Below are positions 22,140 to 34,100 of a stretch of DNA of 64,000 nt, in pieces; position 1 is the stretch's first letter, and each line of letters opens with the position of its first letter. Both the position numbers and the translations under genes were made by a program. Source of the stretch: Arcuatula senhousia (Eukaryota; Mollusca; Bivalvia; Mytilida; Mytilidae); the NCBI GenBank assembly GCA_963971305.1, contig OZ020303.1:34956106-35020105 (forward strand), written 5' to 3'. The notes under the pieces were generated by a model that was not told the origin of the DNA, made no database searches, and saw nothing but the letters and a program-made list of their open reading frames with translations.

Positions 22140-22680
22140 TCTCGCCTGCGACGAATAGTCGCGGAAGGCGAGACATAGGTATTACTTTCGGTCGGCGGTG
22201 GCGTAAACTTTTTTGTAAGACTTTTGTGGACAATGAATTGCTTGAAAAGTAAAATAGCTAGGCATCTGATATTTGGTATACAGACACTTCAGGTTATGGT
22301 CTACGCAACTGTCACCATGTCATGTGACCCTGACCCCATTTTCACGCTCCAGTGACTCTGTGAACTAAGATTTTTTTTTTCAGGCCGTAAACTTTTTTGT
22401 AAGACTTTTGTGGACGATTAATTGCTGGAAAAGTAGATTAGCTAGGCATCTGATATTAGGTATACTGACAGTTTAGGTTATGGTCTACGCAACTGTCACC
22501 ATGCCATGTGACCCTAACCCCATTTTCACGCTCCAGCGACTCTGTGAACTTGAATAGTATAATAGCTAGGCATCTGATATTGGGTATACAGACACTTTTT
22601 GTGTTTATATCAAGAAATGAAAGCTTAGCAAGTTGATTTTAGTGATGGTGCCGGCAGGCGAGACATACTTTTAGTGGCCA
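22138..22680 (+). mobile_element. Pearl-like element: terminal hairpin, GGCGG tract and 180-bp tandem core
   Basis: The left end is a hairpin formed by GTCTCGCC and GGCGAGAC (22140-22174) with a second stem CGAC/GTCG. Next comes TCGGTCGGCGGTGGCG, then a repeat of about 175-180 bp beginning GTAAACTTTTTTGTAAGACT (22203 and 22386) and a third partial copy (TAGCTAGGCATCTGATATTG, 22564). The right end GGCAGGCGAGACATAC repeats the hairpin arm. Bivalve pearl/Mg-type elements have this layout and are considered non-autonomous Helitron relatives; that link is from memory. Confidence 0.7.
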
Positions 22681-23098
22681 CACTTGTTTTTGTACATGTA
22701 TAATGAATAAAATTGAAATGTAAATATAAAATTTAAGTATTGGTAGTGCAGATGACAGAACCAGCACTCGCATACCCTACCAGCGAAATGAAAGACTTTA
22801 CATATTACGTATATTTTTCATGATTGTCTTTTATCATTTCTTATAATACCTATAAACTTCAATTTAAGATAAAATTTACACTACGCCGAAGAGCTTCATA
22901 CTTGAATGACAATTCGTTGAATATCTTTCGATTTTAATAGTAGAAGTGTTTTTACGTGGTGTAATACTTCAAATTACATGTGCATGATTTTTACTGGATT
23001 TCCGAAAAATCCCGATAACTGCTCTCATTATCGCCATTTTTCTGTAATGATCAACAGAAGAGCGTGTATCTTTCAGGTCGTCTGAAACAAAGACAACA

Positions 23099-25096
23099 AT
23101 GACAGACGACAGTCACCACAACCACCACCATCACCATAATCACCACGTACCTCCACTAGTGGACACCACTACACCACCTGCTGTCCACGATCACCAGAAC
23201 CATGCAGCGGGTCATTCGTCACATCATGTAAGTTTGCCAAGACTAGCTGTTGTGTTTTATGGCATATTTATTTTTCGGTTAAATCATGAGTAGGAAGAAT
23301 CACAGGTGTTTGCATGGGTTTAGGATTATATTGTTTAAATATTGTGTGCACATAAGAAAGAAAATATAACTTCTAGACCCAATGCCTGTTGTAACAACAT
23401 TGCCAAATACTGTGGTGGGCTAGTCAGTGGAGTACTTAGGAAATAATTTAAGTTATTTTCATTCAGTTTTCGACAACATTTGCATTTTCTCGGTCCGCCC
23501 TTTCATTTGTATTCATTTATATAGCTTTGACTGTGTTGCAAAATACATGTATTTAAACTTTTATATATTTTTTTTTGCAGCACCCGACGTTTTTCAGTTT
23601 TGATACTGGTGTCACGGTTCTTTTTTCTGGATGGGAACTTAATTCCAGAACGGGTAAAAAATCATATTTGTTGCCTACCTCTGATATACACAATTGCTGT
23701 TCTGTTGTAAATTGCAAAACCATAAGTAGCGGCCGTTGGTCCATATTAAATGGTTCAGTTCTTGCTTATAGCCGTAGTTATATGGATGTGTTAAATGCGC
23801 TTAGTCATCATACATTGATAGCATTTATATTATTGATGCTTGGCATCTGCACTTATATATTTGTTTGGAGAGACTCACATAGTCATAATCCAGTTTAAAC
23901 AATTCAGTTAAAACTTAAAAAAACAACAACAAAAACAATTTAATATTCCAAATCATTTGGATCACTTTAAGAACAATTTACTATTTGCAAATCATTTGGA
24001 TCACTTTCCTACCTTGCTTTGCATCAAGTTCTTTTTTTTCATTTTAGGCATGTTTGCGATTTGTCTTTCTACTATTATTCTTGGAATATTGTACCAGGGT
24101 ATCAAACATTTACGTGTGTACATTCATAGGGACATTCCTTTTATTAAGTAAGTATTAAAAGATGAAATAGAGGTTATTCTTAGAAAAATATGAGTTAAGA
24201 CTACAAGCACTGAAGTGCAAATACATCAAAGTAAAAAAAAAATATCCGATGCACTACTCTACAATGTACCTGACTTGACCCAGAACAAATAGCTGCATAC
24301 CAAAAGATTTGATTAAAATTTGCCGCAAATAGCTGGATTTCGTTTAACAAGAAGTAGGTTAGCGATAGGTTGCTGATACCAAATATGAAGAGGCGGTGAA
24401 TAGCAGCTGCTGAGAAAACTTTAACGATTTTTATCTCGCTTGCCGCCGGCCGGCATTCCCACCCCGGGCGAATTTTTGTGAAATTCGGCCAAAATTGTTG
24501 TGACTTTTTTGTATTGTTTATGAATAGAAAATAAAGGTAATAACAAAACTACCGAACTTGAATGATCAATCTCATAGTCCAGAGAAAATGACAAAAACGA
24601 ATCAGTCATACCGGAAAATTGGTGGATCGCAATGGTCCTGACTTGGTACAGGCATTTCAAACGAAATGGTGGGTTAAACCAGGTTTTATGGCGCCAAACC
24701 TCCCTCTTCCATTGCGATCTTATGAAATGATTAACTGTAAATTACATGGTATATTTCAGACTTTCTCCATTTGCCAGAGAACATACTTTACAGACTTTGT
24801 TATATGGACTTCAAATATTGATAAGCAATATTCTCATGTTAGCTATTATGACATACAATGTGACCGTCTTCATTTGTACCATAGTTGGACTTGGTCTTGG
24901 TTATTTCTTGTGCGAGTGGCACCGACCCAAAAATTTAATTGGAAACTGTGAAAAAGACTGTTCGTCAAAACCAATATCACGTGGAACGACGGTTACTCGG
25001 CTTAGTATGGCTGACATACGGGAAACGGACACTCAAGAACTTACACCCCTGAGCGAGGAGGACCAATGTCATAATTGTAGAGACACAAAGTTGTAA
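23099..25096 (+). CDS. CTR/SLC31 family high-affinity copper transporter, complete, 4 exons
   Basis: Trimeric membrane channel that takes Cu(I) into the cytoplasm. Exons 23099-23227, 23581-23653, 24048-24147 and 24760-25096 join in consistent phases (639 bp, 212 residues). The start is the first ATG after a probable 3' splice site (TTTCAG at 23075). Exon 1 is an extracellular His-rich tail (HHNHHHHHNHH, later HSSHH) in place of the usual Met clusters. TM1 follows FSGWELNSRTG with MFAICLSTIILGILYQGIK. TM2 contains the family Met motif MLAIMTYN (MxxxM), and TM3 contains GLGLGYF (GxxxG). The C-terminal tail ends with CHNC, a likely copper-handoff site comparable to HCH in vertebrate CTR1. Whether it is the CTR1 or CTR2 orthologue is not decided. 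AATAAATAAA at 25711 is the likely polyadenylation signal. Intron 3 carries a dispersed repeat. Confidence 0.93.
24530..24727 (+). repeat. Dispersed repeat family R1 in intron 3 of the copper transporter
   Basis: This copy is nearly identical, in opposite orientation, to 45497-45692 in an SMC6 intron. Both run from AATAACAAAACTACCGAACT through GTCCAGAGAAAATGACAAAA to GGCGCCAAACCTCCCTCTTC and end CATTGCGATCTTA. A third, older copy is at 1630-1795. High similarity suggests recent activity. No terminal structure diagnostic of a class was found. Confidence 0.75.
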
Positions 25097-27554
25097 TGAC
25101 TTTAAAACGTGCAATAGCTTATCTATCCACACAACATTGTTGTTTTAGACCAACATAGTTTACCAAGACGGGCATTCTCAAACTACCTGCAATAAAGATT
25201 CGTTTCGAGGCATTAATGTTTTAAACATTCAGTTCAAATTGTGAAGGGAAGACATAGTTCTTTTTTTTTTGCTGTGATTTGCAACTTGCCATAATTGTTT
25301 TATTGTGTACTTTTATGTTAAGAGATTTGTTTATTCCGTCTAATTACACATGAAAACAACTGAAACTGTTCTGAATCTCATACATATTGCTTTTGGTGCT
25401 CATCCCTAACTTTAAATGGTGCTGGGAATATTTGTCTGCAGTGCATTTAACTTGTAAGCAACATTTACATGTACATTTTTACAGAATATGTTTTTTTTCT
25501 TCTAGTCCTCTGTTATATGTATGATGTCATTATTCATGATATTTTTTACCCTTCATACTGATAATAAGTCACATCCAATATCTTTTTATTAAAGAATGAC
25601 TGAGCCATGACAGTTTAAAGCAAATCTCATTACCCCTTTACTTTATAGAAAATGTTACACTTAGTTTTTTTTTTTGTTACATGTTTACATTGTTACTTGA
25701 TGTTATTCACAATAAATAAAACATTTACCATGTGACTCATTTTTTCCTTTATTGAAGGCATGCTTTGTTGCTGTTTTCCTTGCCTAGACCAATTTTTTTT
25801 TGAAAGACACCAATTTTACTGAGAATAAGAACTAATGTTATGGTGATAAATAATTGTGATCATTAACTTAAATAATATCAAAGACCTATGATTTTCACCT
25901 GTAGTCATTCAGAAAGTGCCACCTCCTTTAGCACTTAGCAACATTTTGCAGCCTCTTTTTTTACAATTTATAGTTTCAGAGCTTGTGGAATGTATCACAA
26001 TTTTCTTAAAAAGTGCTAGAAATAATGCAAAACTACCAGGGTTTTGTATTTTGACTCTCCATTCAAATCATAGGTGTTCTCTCATTCCAGAAATCATATG
26101 GGAGATAACATATGCTGCTATTTTAATCTCCAATTTTGATCTGAATTAGAGTAAGATAAGAAATTTTGTCTTGTCTCTAAATTAAGACTGACAACCACAG
26201 GTGTTTTGAAAAGAAACAGGAACTTTTTGTCTTTATATATTTTTTCTCATGTGTGGCTGACTGTCTAGTTGCTTTGTACTATTTTGTTGTATGTTGTGTC
26301 ATTGCAAAGAGTTTTCTAAGTGTTCCCTGCAGAGGAATCTTCTTGCAACTTTTTTTTCCATTTGTGATTTGAATGGATTTTTTGCTTATCTTATAATACG
26401 AAGAAACAAGTAACAATTCAACAATTTAATTTTACAAGTTACTGAAACAAGTTATTTTCAATGAACACATTGTGGTCTTCTGTACTTTTAACAATTATGA
26501 TCAATGATTATAAAATATAAGGTGGTACAACTTGCTTAGTTATATAATGTTCACTTTCATAATGTAATTTCTTAATGTTTTGATTTCTCTATTACTACTT
26601 TCCACTACAGAAATAATAAATATATACAACATTTTGTTGTCATATAATTAAAACTTTAAATCACATTTGTACACATGTACTTTTTATTCAGGGATTTAAA
26701 GATTATGCATAATTTTGTTGAAAGTCCAAACATCCTTTAATCTAAATTAAAATAATAAAATAAGCTATTCAATTTTAAAATTTTTGTTTTTCCAACCGTA
26801 AAAAATATTATTAAAGATAACTGAAATTTGTTTTAATTTGGGATTTTTTATAATGCATTAAATAAATGAACATTTTGATTTTGAAAATGATGAGAACAAT
26901 TTTAGAAGAAAATTGCAAAAGTGAATATGAGACATTTAACATGATGACAAAAGCTTTTTCATATTTGTTGGTAATGATAATCATAAGCATACTCAAGTAA
27001 ATATTAACATGTGTAATTAATTATGTCAAATGTAGGTATCTGATATTAGGATGAACATAAAAATTGGAAATACAGGCCAAACTTTCATAAGTAGGTATAT
27101 GGTGGTGGTTCAAAATAGAAGACTGTAAAAAATTGGGCAGCCTTCCTCGTCTCCAAAATGACCCAGATTATCCATGAATTTATCCTTTTGAACATGTGTT
27201 TAAAAATCATGCACTGTGCATCTTATGGCATAAAAATTGTAAAACAAATGGTTATAATAATGTTAAGTATAAAAGAACAATGCGTCAGCACTATATATAT
27301 AAAGTAAAAAAAAAACAACACACAACACTTAGACTAGAAAAATCAATGAACAAGGCATTCTCTAAACTGCAAAGATGAAATGAGTTTTGACACACTTATC
27401 ACTGTCTAATGAAAACACAGCTGACACTCTAAAACTCCAATTCAAAACCTTATTCACAACAAAATAGATCAGATGCCCAACAGTAAGGACAAGTCTGTAC
27501 AGCTTCAGGCATCCATCATCTTTCAAGTAGGAAATTTAAAGTTCAGCCACATGA
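25097..27554. other. Convergent 3' flanks of the copper transporter and SMC6
   Basis: The first 640 bp are the probable copper-transporter 3' UTR (poly(A) signal at 25711). The rest is AT-rich. The part next to 27554 is the SMC6 3' UTR on the minus strand. The open frame at 25916-26149 has no motif or splice support and is not called a gene. Confidence 0.4.
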
Positions 27555-30500
27555 TTAATCTTCCTCCTCCTCCCCTTGTCTGTTAGCAGGTTCAAATGGT
27601 AGTGTACCTTGTCCTCTATCTGGGTCAGGCATTTGAAATATGTGTAGATCAGAAATAGAAATTCCAAGCTGGCTGTAACAGAAAAATCAGAATTTCTTCA
27701 ATTATTATCACTCAAATGATGTTTAAGTATGATTTCATATTCTTAATGTGTAAATTTTGGTGTGGTGGTTATTTATCTTTTTGAAACATAACAAAAATAT
27801 CCTCCTTATGAATAGTTTATTTTAAAAATTTATTCATAACATGAAGCATTTGATCAACTCCATGCCACATGCTTACTTCATTATGCATAGAAATATCACT
27901 CAACAAAAATTTCAAAGATAACTCTTCAATTAATACATTTGATATATCATTAAAAATTGTCCTGTTAAGCAAGACAGCTTTATATGTTCAAATGATCTAC
28001 CATCTATTCCCTGACAAACCTAACTACATCCTTTTCAAAATAAGAAGGACTCAATTTGAAGAGGTAATTGACAAGTTACCTGTGGTATTCAAACAAATGC
28101 CTCATACTACTTGGCAACCCAGGCCACAGATACAAACCAGTAATCAAATAGTACATGCAAAGATATTTTTTTACAAAGCCAAATTAATTGAAAAGACTAT
28201 GAAACATCAAATTATTGTGATAGTTTTCTTTGATGACACCTTTACCTCATGTTCTGTGGAGTGAGGAATATAAACTGTTTATGTTTCTGGCTTGCTGCTA
28301 CATGCATCATCATGTCCATACTGATTCTCCTATTGACCATGTCCTGTGAAATTTAACAAATTACAATTTAATAACACAATCAGATGCCAGGTCTTCACCT
28401 AGAAGATGAACCATTATTTTTAAAATTACTCTATAAGTAAAAATCGGAGAAGAAACAAGAAATCTGTAATCCAATGTTCACTAGTGATACATCCACTTTA
28501 ACAACTGCTTTTTGTTGAAATGTAAACAAGTTTGAGGGAACTACAGATGGACAAAGGTAAAACAGTATACCCCTCTTCTCTAAAGCAGGGATATAAATAA
28601 TGAATAGATATTAAAAAGAAATCGTGGTAATAATGGTAAAATTGGCCTTAAAGAATATTAATCTTACTGTGAGAAAAACTTTGTTAAGTTTTAAGACAAA
28701 GCATTTTTGTATAAAAAAGGTTTGTAATATTTTGTAGAATATAAATTGTATGAGGGCACAATTTTATGGTTTTGATTCCTCCAATCCAAAATAAGAAACT
28801 GTCTTTATGTGCTTACTACATGGATGGAGGTGCCATAAAAAATCATAACTTACCATAAAAACATCAAATTCATCAAGACATCTGAAAGGTGACTCCATTG
28901 CATCCCATAATGCTAAGATGAAACAGACTGTAGCAAATGACCTTTCACCTCCAGATAATGACCTCATATCCCTATTAGAAATGGTCCCATCATTTTGGGC
29001 AGCTGCAGTTGGTGGTTGAACCTAAAATTGTTAATATTCAAAAATAAAGTTCAGATTTGTTTACCGGTATATTGTATATATTATTGTACATGTTTATATC
29101 TTAAGCAATATGTATAAGCCTGAATTTAATTTTATTTATGTTTTATTATAAACTAATGGCATTTTCTTAATTCCACATACCGGTAGTAAGGTCTTCAAGC
29201 AGCATTTTAACATACTTTTAAAATGACAAAAACAAGAGAACACGCAAACTACAGTACAATGGTACAGTTTGATGTTGTTGTTGTATTCAGTCAGTTTGCA
29301 TAATTTAGTCAACCTATGCCCTCCTGATAAAAATCCTAAATCTTTTTAATTCTGAAATAACTAATACACCCAACTGGACTAATAAACAGTTATTTCTATT
29401 ATTATGATAAATGTCTCTAGAAGTACACAATGACATAACATTAAAGCTGTGAGGGTTATGCTTGGACTCCAGATGAAAGAAGCAGATTAAAAAGTAAGAA
29501 ATATAAACATATTTGAAGCGTGTGATTATTATTGTCATGCTATACATGACTGAAGAATAGAAGTCCATTATTAGACAGGTCTGAGGCACAGAATTTTTTA
29601 TAGGATGTATACTTGATAACTGGTTAATACTGTACAGCAGGTTACTGTAAACATGGAAATTTTCATGGGGTATTATTTTCGTGTTTTTGTCAAGCAAACC
29701 ATTTGCGTGGGGGATAATTTCACAAATTTCAGACTATTCAATACACGAAGAATAAATCATTCGTGAGGGGTATTTTGGGGAAAATTTTGTGACCATGAAA
29801 TAAGCAAAAATTTTCATGTTTACAGTTCATTCATGGGAAACGGATAACATAAAAAATGTATACAACGTAAAAACATATAAAATATTTTCTGGATGTTTCA
29901 GCCTTTATAGAGCATTCCTCAGCGAATGTTTATATTAAGATTCATGTAAACACGTTCACAAACAGCTCATTTGTTTAAAAATATTGATAGATAATGCAAA
30001 ATTTTACCACTTATAAAAACCCTGTTCTACAGTATTCCTTATATTAATCAAAATATTCTCATGAATCAGGAAGATGACTAATATAATTCATTATCGAATA
30101 TGTCTTCTGTAAACATACTGAAAATAGTCCTCCTTTTAAGAACAAGGTGCAATACTAAGAGTGCAACATTAGACTGTGAACAAACTTTGAATGAGGTTAA
30201 TGGGAAAATGTGAAAAAATAGGCGGAACCAAACACCATTATAAATTGTTACAACAGTAAGTTTAACATAACTAGCCTAATAGGGGTTTTTGAGTAAGTTT
30301 TGAAACAAACATGCATATTTAAATAAGATAATAAAGAAATGACAAAAGTGATAAATTTTGATTTATAGTTTATGGACTAGTTTGACAGGCCGACCCAAAA
30401 GATTTCAAATACACCAAAAAAAAATTGTTACTGCTGGCAGAATCTGTCTAAAGGCAGAATCTGTCTAAAGGCAAAACAGGAAAAAGAAAAACAAAGCGAA

Positions 30501-31186
30501 TTCAACCATAAATAAGGAAAAAGGAACACAACTTCTTTAAACTTCAAAACAATATCCATACAAGATCATGCATGAAAACCTGGTAAGCGGTCTACTCATA
30601 TAACAGCAAGAAGTTAAAATGTTCATCTTTACTCCATATGAAAATTTACAAGGATTTTTTTTTTCATAAACCAGAATTTGGATCTTTTTCGAAGATGTAT
30701 ATTGCATGCATTGTCAAGTATTCAATAAACAGGAAGTAGAGTAGTTATAAGCATGGAATTGATTAACATCATACAGTACTAGAGAACCGAGCTACATGCA
30801 AATAATTGATTTATAAAACTGGCATGCACAGTAAAGTTGTCCAGAAAAATGTGATACATAAGTGTTTGTGTTGTCACAGAATACTTAACAACAGAGAGTG
30901 CCAAAGTGATCCAGATATGTGGCTTCTGCAACATGACAATAATTTGGGAACTTCTTGCTGTTTGCTGAGTAAGTAGATTATGGCTACTTGCTAAATGATG
31001 AGAAGGATAATGGGCACACAGACTTACAGACATATCTAATGTTTCCTTTTGATGACAAAAAATGATCTTTCCATTGTACTCCCTATTACTCAACAGTACA
31101 ATGAAGAAATATTTTGCTCGCATGGCAATAATCCGTCTAAATTCAAAGTATTGCTGTTGTCGTTGTGTCATAACTTTTTCAAGCCG
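27555..31186 (-). CDS. SMC6: SMC6 C-terminal head exons (canonical form)
   Basis: Exon 31028-31186 ([18 protein letters not shown] to HQKETLDMS) leads into exon 28854-29021, which carries the ABC signature SLSGGERS and the Walker [10 protein letters not shown]. Exon 28246-28343 reads [20 protein letters not shown] and FIFLTPQNM, and 27555-27672 ends [17 protein letters not shown] and TAA. The C-lobe pairs with the N-lobe to make the ATPase site. The acidic tail is typical of SMC6. Confidence 0.95.
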
Positions 31187-34100
31187 CTGAAAAATACAAT
31201 TTAAAAACATGCATCAACATACATCTAGAATCAGTTCCTTTGTCTTGTGTGATATCTTCAATTTCCCAATCCATTTATTTACAAAGATGATTTTGATAAA
31301 TTCAAGTTTCGCTCTCCAACAATATGAATTTCTAATCTTCAAATAGCATTTTAGTCTTATTTGTATGCTGTCGTCCAACTTCTGAAAATAAATATTGAAG
31401 AGAAGAATAAAATATCTGTGAATGTTTTTTTTTACTTCTGAGTTATAGAAATATGTTTACATAAGATTCCTGCAAGGTACAGCCTACTCAATTTACTCTG
31501 CAGTTTTCTTCCCAGGACAAAAAGCTTAATTATGATTGATAAAAGAAAACATTTGGCTCTGAAAAAAAAGTTGCTATTTTCAGAAAAAAAATTATCAAAA
31601 TTTCTGTGGACAGAACTACAATTATATTTGAAGTTCTTGTGGTATAACCAGTGTCTTTCATTAATTTGACAATCCCTGGAACTAATTGCAATTCACACAT
31701 AAAAATCATTAAAAGCAACATGGAATTTGATTCTAAAATATTATGTGCATCAAGTAAATAAGAATTTTAACATCAGAATTATATAGAATTATGTGTAGCT
31801 ACAAACTGAAGTTAAAAATGCATTACCTCTATGAACCTTTTACACTGAGACACCTCTTTACGGATTTTCTGATAGGATTCTTTTGTTTCATAGTATCTCT
31901 TTGTGATCTCCTCTGGATTCCCTCGACTACAAAATAAATAGGAGTGCAATAATGAAATATGTTTCAATGATCCACATACTTTTCTAAACACATTGTCTAT
32001 ATCATAATTTTGTCAGTATATTGCCCTTTTTTATTGGAAAATATTGCTCGAAATACAATTCTATTATATACCTATTCAAGTGTTTTTCAAAACCCTTTTA
32101 TATCATAAAGAAAGCAAGATAAATGAGAGTATGTCCAAAAGACATAATTCCCAATCTTGTGATGAACCGACGGACGGAAAAACAGACTCAAAAACTATAT
32201 GCCCCTCTTCTTTCATAGATGGGGCATAAAAAGCGGCAAAGTGTTCAATAAGATTTTGAATTATTCTTTTATTAGTGTTTGTAAATCAGGAACAATTTTG
32301 CTTTGCACACTTACTTCTAGATACTTTTTAAAAAATATATCAGATTAACAAGCGCAAAACAAAATGGTAAATGTACTACTGTGGAATCATTTATTTTCAT
32401 AGGTACCAATTTTCGTGGTTTTGGGAAAAAGGGTCAGTTTGTGGATTCTTAAATTCATGGTTATGAAGTCCACTGCATTCAGATCAATATTAATTTTCCT
32501 TTTTGATGGATATCAAATTTGGTGGGTCAGGCCCAACCACGAAAACTATGAAAATTGATACCCCATGAATAATAATGAAACCACAGTATATTACATGACA
32601 GAACCCTGATAAAGAAAAGTTCTCCTTTGATAATTCACTACTAATACTAAATGAATCTTAAATCTGAACATACTTCTTTTCTTCTGTTTTGATTTGTTTG
32701 TTGATCTGGTTGATTTCACTCTCCAGGTTATGTACTGTTCTTCTGGTACTTATCCTATCAGGACTAACAAGCTTAGCTTTCTCTATATCTGCCTATAAAA
32801 AAAAATCATAAAATTTCACATAAAGGTCAACAAGAATATTTGTTTAAAAGACAAACCTTGCAGCTATTTCAGATCTTTGGAATCATAATTTCAAAAATTT
32901 ATACAGCATTGTTTCAATGACCAGTGCATATTTGTAACAGAGAATATTTTTTTGCTTAATTTACATGAATTTTAATGATGGTTGTTCTCCAGATTTTCAT
33001 TAAGATTTTGGAATTCCCTTATTTTTATTATTTCTAACAGGAGACTTCTAACTATTGACGATAATATCCAACATTTTTTTTTTATAGAAAGATGTCACAT
33101 CGTTTAAGTTAGCAACATTTTTTAACATTGTTTAATCTTACAAACAACTGAACAAGTGGTAAATAAACTGAAATGACAAATCAGAACAAAATTATTTAAA
33201 AACAAATGTTACAATGTTTTGTTTACCTCTATTTCTCCTTTATATGTTTCAGTTTTCTTTTTAAGATCTGCAATCTTTTTCTCTTGTTCCTTTAACTTGG
33301 CCTCATAATGTTTCTTGTGGCTTTTAGCTTGTTCTATCTCGTTCTGTACTCGACCTAATTCATCTTTGAGAGGTTCCCCATCATCAGCTTTCCCTCTCAT
33401 TTCCTGTTCTATTTCTTTGAAGTTTTTTTCTGCCTCAGTGACCTCTGACACATTCTCATCATAGACAGATTGTTTTTCTTTCTTTTGGTCTTCATGTGAA
33501 TGAATGGATTCTTTTAATATTTCGACTTCCTCTTCCTGTTATAGGTTAAATAAAGTTGTTTTCATTAAATAAAACATGTCATTTAAATTCCTGTTCAATC
33601 CTTGTTTGGATTGGTAAATGAAAAGAAGTCATTAGTTAAATAAACAAGAATAATGCCCCATCTCGCAACATTTTGGACAGACAGATGAACCAACTAACAG
33701 AAGAACAAATCAAAACACTATATGCTCTCCTTCTTTTATAGATGGGAAAAAAAAAAGATAAATACAGATGATTTTGGAACAAACAAGGTCAGATGAGAAA
33801 ATTCTCTCTATAAAATATAATTTTGTTTAAAAACTGCTGTAGTTTTATTCAGGTGATTGCACAAAAAGCTTAATTGAAATGATCATAAATGTGTCAAACA
33901 CTGTTTTATCCATTGAGTCAACTTAAGCAAAGCAAGACAATACAGCACATGAACTACAAGTAAGTCAGATACACCAGGAAAGATATTTTCTAAAATGTTA
34001 TAAACTTACTAAAGTTGTAACATCTACTGGTGCTGGATCTTCTATGTTCTTTAAATCATCCACTTCCTATAGTTGAAAACACAAAATTCTGATGTTGGTG

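Noticed and set aside
25916..26149. 77-codon open frame between the copper transporter and SMC6
   Set aside because: No motif, no splice context and AT-rich composition like the flanks.
27869..28264. 131-codon open frame on plus
   Set aside because: It lies across the SMC6 exon 28246-28343 and its intron on the opposite strand and has no motif of its own.
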